Assembly (NCBI GenBank): GCA_022563625.1
Contig: JADFNA010000058.1
Span: 1-8,155 of the forward strand
Source of the DNA: Candidatus Zixiibacteriota bacterium
GTDB lineage: Bacteria; Zixibacteria; MSB-5A5; GN15; JACZUZ01
Direction of reading: 5' to 3'
Length of the DNA: 8,155 bases
In this document: in pieces, positions 1 to 6,250 of the stretch
How the letters are laid out: every line of letters starts with the position of its first letter
Position numbering within the stretch: position 1 is the stretch's first letter
The notes under the pieces: model-generated
The model's database searches: none
What the model saw: the letters and a program-made list of their open reading frames with translations, nothing else
Told to the model about the DNA's origin: nothing
Made by a program: the position numbers and the translations under genes

Positions 1-2
1 AT

Positions 3-791
3 AAGAGGAAAACTGTCGGCGCCGGAAATTTCTCACCAACAGTTCGTTTCCTGGCAATACTGAGCGGCTCGACACTGGCTGCGGTTTTTCTGTTTGATCC
101 AAAACTCGGGATGCCGCGCGACTGGGATTTGTTTTCGTTTGCCGCGATTCCCGTTACTGTTTTGTTTTATTTCCTGGTATTGAAAAGCAAACATGGCTTC
201 CCGTTCTCCGTTAAAATCGCCTCTCTGGCAATCGCTCTCTCGCTTCTCATGTTAGCTCCCAGAATATATGCGAGTAAAGATGAACAAGTCGCGCTGAGGC
301 GCATCGAATCATTCATTGAGCTCGACACGAAAAAGAATCGAACAGCAATGCAGCTTTTGCAAAATTTCCACGCCGAACGGAGAAACATAACCGCCGTCGC
401 GGCCATCGTGAAACGCTACACCAAAATGTATCCCGAAGTGGCGCTTACCCACAGAGCGGCAAAACTCGGCAGCAGCGGCCAAGACGGCCAGGGCGGCCCA
501 ATTGACAGCGCGTTAACACTGCTTCATCAGGCGCTTGATATAAACCCGATGTATGCGCCTGCGTACTTGAATCTCGGGCGGGCCTTTCGCGCGCTCAACA
601 ACTTTGACAGCGCGCTCTATTATCTTGAAATCGCCGACGGTCTGAATCCGTACAACAAATTCATTATAGCTGAACTGGGGCAGGTATATCAGGAGCTGGG
701 CGATATGTATCTCAGGGAGGGCAAACTGAAACGCGCGCGTGAGTGGTTTCGCCGCGCTGTCGAAATGGATAGCTCGCTTCTGGCTCGTTAA
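3..791 (+). CDS. Membrane protein with C-terminal TPR repeats, 5' partial
   Basis: The reading frame is open from the left edge of the window, so the ATG at 111 is probably internal and the true start lies upstream; 262 residues are visible. The first ~90 visible residues hold three hydrophobic stretches (around FLAILSGSTLAAVFLF, FAAIPVTVLFYFLVL and IASLAIALSLLML) that look like the last membrane spans of a polytopic protein. A charged linker follows, and then about two TPR units near the C-terminus, with typical spacing in 'AYLNLGRAFRALNNFDSALYYLEIA' style helices and a final 'GKLKRAREWFRRAVEMD' helix. The TPR part is probably a protein-interaction platform on one side of the membrane. Proteins of this layout (multi-span membrane region plus TPR) include glycosyltransferase-like and O-antigen-ligase-like families, but the catalytic half is outside the window, so no function is assigned. 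It ends 81 bases before the sigma factor and may or may not share its transcript. Confidence 0.75.
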   Translation, partial: KRKTVGAGNFSPTVRFLAILSGSTLAAVFLFDPKLGMPRDWDLFSFAAIPVTVLFYFLVLKSKHGFPFSVKIASLAIALSLLMLAPRIYASKDEQVALRRIESFIELDTKKNRTAMQLLQNFHAERRNITAVAAIVKRYTKMYPEVALTHRAAKLGSSGQDGQGGPIDSALTLLHQALDINPMYAPAYLNLGRAFRALNNFDSALYYLEIADGLNPYNKFIIAELGQVYQELGDMYLREGKLKRAREWFRRAVEMDSSLLAR

Positions 792-872
792 TTCAAAGTC
801 AGAGTCCGAGTTAAAATGAGTAGCGCTTAAGCTATCCCTTGCCAGATTTCGATTTTCGCTTACCTTGAGTTG

Positions 873-1433
873 ATGCGTAGAAATGACAGGGAAATCTGGG
901 CCGATGTTTTGGACGGCAAATCGAAAGCCTGGACCGAACTGGTCAATCGTTATCAGTCGCTGGTGTACTCAATAGCGCTCCGTTCGGGATTGTCCTCAAC
1001 CGAGGCCGGTGATTGTTTTCAGCATACTTGGATTGCCCTCTATCAAAACCGGGAGTCCGTGAAAGACCCCGATCAACTTTCCTCTTGGCTCTCGACCACC
1101 GCACGCAGAGAAGCATTTCGCCTTAAAAAACGCTCCTTAGCCACTGAATCGCTGGATCAGGCGCCCGAACCGATTGATGATGCCGAACTGCCCGACAAAA
1201 CTCTCGAACGGCTTCAATTGCAGCGCCAGTTTGAAGAAGCGCTCGGGGAGATTGACGGGCGCTGCCGGGAGCTGCTGTTTGCGCTGTTTTTTTCACCTCA
1301 GGAGGAATCATATAGAGAAATAGCTGACCGGCTGGGACTTGCCATGAATAGCCTCGGCCCGACCAGGCAGCGCTGCCTTGAAAAGCTCAAGAAAATCCTG
1401 CAGAAGCTGGGCTATCTGGATGTACGAACATGA
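873..1433 (+). CDS. ECF-type sigma-70 family RNA polymerase sigma factor
   Basis: This is a 186-residue alternative sigma factor that would direct RNA polymerase to a small set of promoters. Region 2 spans about residues 18-87: 'WTELVNRYQSLVYSIALRSG' is the core-binding helix, 'AGDCFQHTWIALYQN' is the usual DxxQxxW-type segment with D changed to C/F context, and 'LSSWLSTTARREAFRLKKR' is the region 2.3/2.4 helix. A short acidic linker follows. Region 4 lies at about 125-178, with the helix-turn-helix in 'YREIADRLGLAMNSLGPTRQRCLEKL'. There is no C-terminal extension or extra membrane domain, and the length is normal for ECF sigmas. The start could be TTG at 870 or ATG at 873; I chose ATG. No clear Shine-Dalgarno sequence precedes either. 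The following gene starts 82 bases downstream on the same strand, which suggests that the sigma factor and the next two genes form a functional unit. The target promoters are unknown. Confidence 0.9.
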   Translation: MRRNDREIWADVLDGKSKAWTELVNRYQSLVYSIALRSGLSSTEAGDCFQHTWIALYQNRESVKDPDQLSSWLSTTARREAFRLKKRSLATESLDQAPEPIDDAELPDKTLERLQLQRQFEEALGEIDGRCRELLFALFFSPQEESYREIADRLGLAMNSLGPTRQRCLEKLKKILQKLGYLDVRT

Positions 1434-1515
1434 GATTTCCCGGCTCTGATAGATGCGGAATAATTACCGCCAGGGAGGTGGGAAGGCGTGTCCAAACGTA
1501 TGACTAGAGAGAGAT

Positions 1516-2136
1516 ATGTCCAAAGAACTGTTCAGAAATGAAATGATCGAGGCGGCTGCCGGATTGAATGCGGCGGCAGTCTCAAAGATTGAGGCGAGGG
1601 TCAGAACCGATCGCGCGCTGGCGCTGGAGTACCGGCTGCTGTCGTTGTTTCAATTCGCCGGACTTGCTTTGCTGGCGCAGGCGCCGAAAGCACTATTGGC
1701 AAAGGTCAACTCTCTGCCGCAAGCGACAGGCGCCAGGAAGCTCGAACAAATTTCATCGGGCATTAGAGAGATATTCGGGGCTGTTTCTTTTGATTCATGG
1801 GTCATGCCTCTGCCGGTTGGCGTGCGCGGGTCAGCCGGGTCGCCCGGGGCGGGTGGACTGGACGAACGGAGGCTGCGTCTTGAGGCTGCGGGGATCACGT
1901 TTGATCTGCGTGCGGAAAAGAGCCCCTCTGGCTGGGATTTTGTCGGCCGCCTGAGCGGCCCGCTGGCTGAAAGCGAAAAGTTCGCGGCGTATATTGGTTC
2001 CAAAAAAATCGAAAGCGGCGGCGCTGAGTTTTATCAATGGTCCAGCGCGTATCCGCCGCGCAGGCTCGTGTTACAATCACATGACACGAAAATTACTTTC
2101 CCGGAATTGTCGTGGAAAAAACCAGAAAACAAATAA
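1516..2136 (+). CDS. Sigma-linked soluble protein with FDS/GVRG motif, possible sigma regulator
   Basis: This 206-residue protein has no signal peptide and no convincing membrane span. Residues 1-85 are predicted mainly helical, with a moderately hydrophobic helix at 41-55 (LLSLFQFAGLALLAQ). They are followed by a conserved-looking strip: FDS at 92-94, P98, GVRG at 102-105, then a Gly/Ser-rich bridge, then beta-type sequence 'RRLRLEAAGITFDLRAE' (118-134) and 'WDFVGRLSG'. From memory, proteins encoded beside ECF sigma factors in Acidobacteria, Planctomycetes and relatives carry the same layout: a helical part, an 'FDS...P...GVRG' strip, and a beta-domain beginning 'R.L.....DL.LR.E'. There is no HxxxCxxC zinc site of classical ZAS anti-sigma factors. 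ATG 1516 is preceded by GAGAGAG, and an in-frame stop lies at 1501, so no longer start exists. Its 3' end overlaps the CHAT gene. A role as sigma regulator or CHAT substrate is inferred from position only. Confidence 0.6.
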   Translation: MSKELFRNEMIEAAAGLNAAAVSKIEARVRTDRALALEYRLLSLFQFAGLALLAQAPKALLAKVNSLPQATGARKLEQISSGIREIFGAVSFDSWVMPLPVGVRGSAGSPGAGGLDERRLRLEAAGITFDLRAEKSPSGWDFVGRLSGPLAESEKFAAYIGSKKIESGGAEFYQWSSAYPPRRLVLQSHDTKITFPELSWKKPENK

Positions 2137-4880
2137 ACAGCCCGGCGATCTCAATTGACAAAGCCATCGCGCTTTTTTTCAAAAACGGCGATGCCCCGGA
2201 GCGCTTTCAATCCAAACTGGCTGACGCGATAGAAAAACGCATTTGGGCGCGCTGTCAGAGTTCCTTCCCGTCAGCGCTGAAAGAAGCCAGGCGCTTTGTC
2301 TCTCAAGTCAAACGCTTTGGCCACAACGGGGCGCTCTCACGCAGCGCTTATCGCTCACTGGCGCGCACATTGCATCTCAAGGGCGATTATCAAAAAGCCG
2401 CCAAAGCCTACACAGAAGCGCGTCGTCTCGGAAAACGTAACGCAGATTATCGCGCGCGTATCGACCGGGCGCTGATTGATGTCTATATGTACCTGGGTGA
2501 TTTACCTGCCGCGCGGCGCTCGGCGAAAAATGCAATCGCGGCCTTTAGGAAATTGAACTCCGAAGTTGACGTGGCCATGACGCAGGTAAATTTTGCCAAC
2601 ACCCTGCATCGGCAGGACAGGCATCGCGAGGCCGAAAAACTCTATGCCCGCGCCGCTGAAGTTTTTGCCGGCGCCGGTCATGACCTGGCGCTGGCGCGGG
2701 CGTCATACAATCGCGCCAACACACTTTTGCAGTTGTTTGAAATTGACGAAGCCCGGCGCCTGTATCAACTGGCGCTCGATATTTACGAAAAACACGACCG
2801 GCCGCTGGATGCCACTGATGCGCGTTACGGACTGGCCTGGCTGAATATGCTGACGGGCAAGTTTCATATTGCGCTAATAGATTTGACCGCTTGCCAGCGT
2901 GACTATGCCGCCGCTGGTCATCGGCGCGGCGTTCCGCTGTGTGAGCTTGACCAGGCCGAGACGCTATTGCATCTGAACATGTTTTCCGATGCGCTGATTG
3001 CGGCGCGTGAGTCTGAAAAAGAATTCAAGAAGCAGGGTTTGCGCTATGAATATTCAAAGTCGGCTTTATTCCGGGCCAAAGCGGCGCTGGCGCTGGGTAA
3101 AATGAGCGAGGCGCGCGCGGCGTTGAAACGGGCAGTTGCAGGTTTTCGGGCGGAAAAGAACGAGGGATTTTTGGCGGCGTCACATTTGATTGCCGCGCTG
3201 TTGGCAAAGAATGACAAAGACCGTGCGCGGGAACTCAACAAATCGCGCAACAAGTTTCATCAGGCACAGCTTCCGCTGTGGGAAACACTATGTGATTTAC
3301 AGCTGGCGGTTGACCCGGTCAAGGGAACAGACGCCCTGGCCCGTCTGAGCGAAAGCGGCGCTGTCAGGTCCTCTCCGCATTTGTTTGCAATCTGGCAAAC
3401 ACTATTGGGCGACCACGAGGCGGCATCCGGGAAAAAAACTCGGGCGAAACAACGTTGGAAAAACGCGGCGGAAAAGCTCGACACACTGCGCGCAGGGCTA
3501 CCGCCGGTGGAATTGCGCACCGCCCTGGCCAGGCAGGATATTTCGCCCCATCAGCGATTGATTAACGCAGAGATGCAAGAACACCCGCTTCAATCGGCGC
3601 TGTGGTCTGAACGCTACAAAACAGCCGGCATCTGGGCGCCGGGACCCGGAACGCTGGAAAGCGACCCGGACAGAGCTGAGGCCATCCGCTCGCTGGCGGA
3701 CCTGGCCCGGACTGTGGCGGCTCTGAGTAACTCGCTCGCCAGCCAATCCGGTGAACGCGGCCTGATGTCGGCGCATGATAACGGATCATTCGCCCGCGGT
3801 CTCAAGGACGTACGCAGTCAGATGGCGGCGCTGGAGAAAAAAGCCGCCAATGTGTCAACTAAGAGCGGTTCATTACAAGCCGAACTGGAAGAAGATTTCA
3901 AACGCGTATCACAACTGATGCCAATCGTGCAGTTTCATTTCAGCGCAGACGAACTGATCGCCTTTGTGCATCGATCTGGAAACGTGGACGTTGTCAGATA
4001 CTCATGCGGCCGCCAGCGGCTGAGCGAGGCCCTCAGGCAGTGGCGTTTTATACTCGAAAGCGAACTGCTGGCGCCACACCTGGGAAACAGCTCGACGCTG
4101 AAGGCGGAGGAAAGCTATTTTGATGAACTGGGCCAGTGGCTGTGGAAGCCCCTGGGGATTGACCGCTCTCAGAAAAAGGTCCTGATTATACCCGAAGGCG
4201 AGCTGGCGAATCTTCCCTGGGAGGCTATTCGTATTGAAGGCCGCGCGTTGGGAGACAGCCATTTTTTCTCCCAGTCTCCGAGTTTGCGCCATTTTGTTCG
4301 AGCGCGGAGCATCAAATCGAGTTCCTCCAGAATCGAAGTGTTTGTCGGCAAATCCGATGATCTGCCGTCAGTCGATCTGGAAACAGAAACGCTGAGGGTG
4401 AAAGCCGGCGATTCGGTTGCTATGCATCGTTTTTGCCGCCGGTCGGATTGGCCCGAGGACGGCGAGTATTACATCTGGCATTTTTCCGGTCACTCCCAAC
4501 TGCGCAAGGACAATCCGTTCTATTCCTTTCTGGCGCTTGAAGATGCACCGATTTTTGCGGCTGATTTTCGCCTGCGCCGGGCGCGTGTAAATCTCGTCAC
4601 TCTGGCGGCCTGCCGGGCCGCCGAGCAAGTTGCCCTGCCGGGTGAAGAGTCCACCGGCCTGGTGCGCTCACTTCTGGAAATGGGGGCGCGCAATGTCATC
4701 GGCGGCCGCTGGCCGGTTTCCGATGATTCAACGGCGCTGTGGATGAACAATTTCTACGCCTCGTTGTTTGAAGGAGAGGAGATTCCCACAGCCGCGCAAA
4801 CCGCCAGCCAGGTGGTGCGGCAGAGGAAACCGTCAGCTTATCATTGGGCCGCTTTCAGCATTTTCGGCGCCGGGAATTAG
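2112..4880 (+). CDS. TPR-CHAT protein (caspase-like protease)
   Basis: This 922-residue protein has no signal peptide and is expected to be cytoplasmic. Residues ~75-370 form a long TPR array: repeated helix pairs such as 'YRSLARTLHLKGDYQKAAKAY', 'ASYNRANTLLQLFEIDEARRLY' and 'FRAKAALALGKMSEARAALKRA'. Residues ~525-600 contain coiled-coil-like helices. The CHAT domain runs from about 603 ('VQFHFSADELIAFVHRSG') to the end. The caspase-type dyad is visible: His794 in HFSGHS (790-795) and Cys834 in TLAACRAAE. The downstream signatures 'GARNVIGGRWPVSD' and the closing 'YHWAAFSIFG' are also present, so the protease looks intact. In CHAT systems the TPR or a partner senses a signal and licenses cleavage of a specific target. 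The GTG start at 2112 is the first in-frame start after a stop at 2082 and overlaps the preceding gene by 25 bases, which suggests translational coupling. The substrate is not known; the adjacent 206-residue protein or sigma factor are the obvious candidates. Confidence 0.93.
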   Translation: MEKTRKQINSPAISIDKAIALFFKNGDAPERFQSKLADAIEKRIWARCQSSFPSALKEARRFVSQVKRFGHNGALSRSAYRSLARTLHLKGDYQKAAKAYTEARRLGKRNADYRARIDRALIDVYMYLGDLPAARRSAKNAIAAFRKLNSEVDVAMTQVNFANTLHRQDRHREAEKLYARAAEVFAGAGHDLALARASYNRANTLLQLFEIDEARRLYQLALDIYEKHDRPLDATDARYGLAWLNMLTGKFHIALIDLTACQRDYAAAGHRRGVPLCELDQAETLLHLNMFSDALIAARESEKEFKKQGLRYEYSKSALFRAKAALALGKMSEARAALKRAVAGFRAEKNEGFLAASHLIAALLAKNDKDRARELNKSRNKFHQAQLPLWETLCDLQLAVDPVKGTDALARLSESGAVRSSPHLFAIWQTLLGDHEAASGKKTRAKQRWKNAAEKLDTLRAGLPPVELRTALARQDISPHQRLINAEMQEHPLQSALWSERYKTAGIWAPGPGTLESDPDRAEAIRSLADLARTVAALSNSLASQSGERGLMSAHDNGSFARGLKDVRSQMAALEKKAANVSTKSGSLQAELEEDFKRVSQLMPIVQFHFSADELIAFVHRSGNVDVVRYSCGRQRLSEALRQWRFILESELLAPHLGNSSTLKAEESYFDELGQWLWKPLGIDRSQKKVLIIPEGELANLPWEAIRIEGRALGDSHFFSQSPSLRHFVRARSIKSSSSRIEVFVGKSDDLPSVDLETETLRVKAGDSVAMHRFCRRSDWPEDGEYYIWHFSGHSQLRKDNPFYSFLALEDAPIFAADFRLRRARVNLVTLAACRAAEQVALPGEESTGLVRSLLEMGARNVIGGRWPVSDDSTALWMNNFYASLFEGEEIPTAAQTASQVVRQRKPSAYHWAAFSIFGAGN

Positions 4881-4918
4881 CGCTTATGTAGTATATTGAT
4901 TCCGGCGTTATAAAGCTT

Positions 4919-6250
4919 ATGAACAGAAAAACTCACACATATGTCACAACACAGCAACGGCTGGCGCTCTGCGCCGCAATCATGTTCGGAACGCTGTGGA
5001 GCCCGGGTCCGGTCTCCGGCGCTGATGAGTTTGTGCCGCAGCAACTGGTTTGGCGAGGTGATTCGCAAGTCACGCTTGATTCAATTTCCAATGAATACAA
5101 TTTGACCTGGGTTGAATACATTCCGGCTCTTGGCGCTCATCTGTTGATCTCAAACGAAACATCAGTGGACCTCAAACAGTTGGCGGCCGAAATTAGCTTT
5201 CGCCAGGGTGTTGAGTATTGTGAACCGAACTTTATTCTGAACTCGCCCGAAGCGGTGCAGCAAAGCCAGCCATTCGTGGACATGGTGGGCGCCGGGGCCT
5301 TTGAAACTCAGGATGCGTCGGTTTCTGTATCTCTGGAAAGAGCTCACCAATCTTCCACCGGCGACGCGATCTCGGTGGGCGTGATTGATGGTGGAATTAA
5401 CTTTGACCATCCGCTTCTGGCAGGAGTGGCTCTTTCCGGATTTGATTTCATTGACAATGACACGCTGGCGTTTGACGAGGCCGGTGGATTGAACAGCGGG
5501 CACGGAACATTTGTGGCCGGTATCACGCATCTGGCAGCGCCGGGCGCGATGATTATAGGATACAGGGTTTTGGATATTGACGGTTCGGGAAACGGATTTA
5601 ATATCGCCCGGGCGATTGTTCTAGCGGTTGACGATGGCTGCCAGGTGATCAATCTGTCTCTGGTTATGGAAGGCTGGCAGACAAGTATCGCCGACGCGAT
5701 AAACTATGCCACATTGAACAATGTTACCGTTGTCGCCGCCGCAGGCAATAATGGCGCAGGGCAGGTCCGTTTTCCGGCGAATCATCAGCAGACAATCGCG
5801 GTCGCGGCGCTGGACAGTCTGCTGATCAAAGCGGACTTTTCAAATTTCGGCGGGCAGATCAGAGTTAGCGCCCCGGGAACAGAGATTTATGGCCCATATC
5901 TGGATACACTGTATGCGTTTTGGAGCGGAACAAGTTTTGCGGCGCCATTCGTCAGCGGTCAGGCGGCGCTTATTTATGAATCACAGCCCGGAGCGGACCC
6001 AGAATTCGTCCTCGGCATAATTCGCGAGACAGCCATCTCAGTTGACCCCCAAAATCCCGCTTTCGAAAACCAACTCGGCTCAGGGCTGGTAGATGCCGAG
6101 GCCAGTGTCCTGCTGGCGCCGAATTTGGTGTGCGGAGATGCGAATTTTGACAGCAAAGTTAATATATCCTGGCAAAATAATAAAATCGTCAAAACTGAAG
6201 GTAAAACTGAGCAGGAAACCTGCCAAAATTGCCGGATAAATCTGTGGTAG
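4919..6250 (+). CDS. Secreted S8 (subtilisin-like) serine protease, 3' end replaced at a junction
   Basis: This is an exported endopeptidase. Residues 1-35 look like a signal peptide with a slightly long n-region, hydrophobic core LALCAAIMFGTLW and probable cleavage after the VSGA region. Residues ~40-110 resemble an I9/fervidolysin-type propeptide, ending in 'GVEYCEPNF' (the usual YVEPN-type end). The catalytic domain has Asp157 in VGVIDGGINFDHP, His195 in GHGTFVAG, oxyanion Asn277 in AAAGNNG and Ser339 in GTSFAAPFVSG, so it is a complete triad. After the catalytic domain, residues 405-417 read CGDANFDSKVNIS, the first half of a type I dockerin-like Ca-binding repeat. From residue 418 (about base 6170) the frame reads through the antisense of an ABC permease gene, so residues 418-443 are not native. 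The native gene would continue for at least a dockerin. It starts 38 bases after the CHAT gene. No good Shine-Dalgarno sequence is seen before ATG 4919. Confidence 0.88.
   Translation: MNRKTHTYVTTQQRLALCAAIMFGTLWSPGPVSGADEFVPQQLVWRGDSQVTLDSISNEYNLTWVEYIPALGAHLLISNETSVDLKQLAAEISFRQGVEYCEPNFILNSPEAVQQSQPFVDMVGAGAFETQDASVSVSLERAHQSSTGDAISVGVIDGGINFDHPLLAGVALSGFDFIDNDTLAFDEAGGLNSGHGTFVAGITHLAAPGAMIIGYRVLDIDGSGNGFNIARAIVLAVDDGCQVINLSLVMEGWQTSIADAINYATLNNVTVVAAAGNNGAGQVRFPANHQQTIAVAALDSLLIKADFSNFGGQIRVSAPGTEIYGPYLDTLYAFWSGTSFAAPFVSGQAALIYESQPGADPEFVLGIIRETAISVDPQNPAFENQLGSGLVDAEASVLLAPNLVCGDANFDSKVNISWQNNKIVKTEGKTEQETCQNCRINLW

Noticed and set aside
792..872. Rho-independent terminator after the TPR membrane protein
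   Set aside because: The inverted repeat TAGC-GCTTAA-GCTA has only a 4-base stem and no following T-run.
3025..4351. Several minus-strand open frames of 60-96 codons opposite the CHAT gene
   Set aside because: They are antisense shadows of a GC-rich coding frame: Arg/Ser/Pro-rich, with no family pattern and no ribosome-binding sites. The plus-strand TPR-CHAT protein explains the region.
873..4880. A type III-E CRISPR (Craspase) locus because of CHAT plus sigma factor
   Set aside because: There is no Cas7-11-like gene, no repeat array, no Csx30/Csx31-like protein and no Cas1 in the window. Only the CHAT-sigma pairing is shared.
4881..4918. A sigma-70 promoter (TATATT at 4892) for the S8 gene
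   Set aside because: No matching -35 hexamer is present at 16-18 bases upstream, and the AT-rich hexamer alone is not enough.
5162..5652. Minus-strand open frames of 102 and 122 codons opposite the S8 protease
   Set aside because: They overlap the catalytic Asp and His blocks of a clear S8 domain on the plus strand, and their own translations show no domain features.
6080..6172. Last 31 codons of the PotC-like frame as a genuine divergent C-terminus
   Set aside because: They are exactly the antisense of the protease/dockerin coding region and carry no membrane span, whereas the family has a final transmembrane helix here.
6170..6250. Cys-containing tail 'ETCQNCRINLW' of the S8 frame as a metal-binding end
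   Set aside because: It is the antisense of permease codons downstream of the junction, so the CxxC is accidental.
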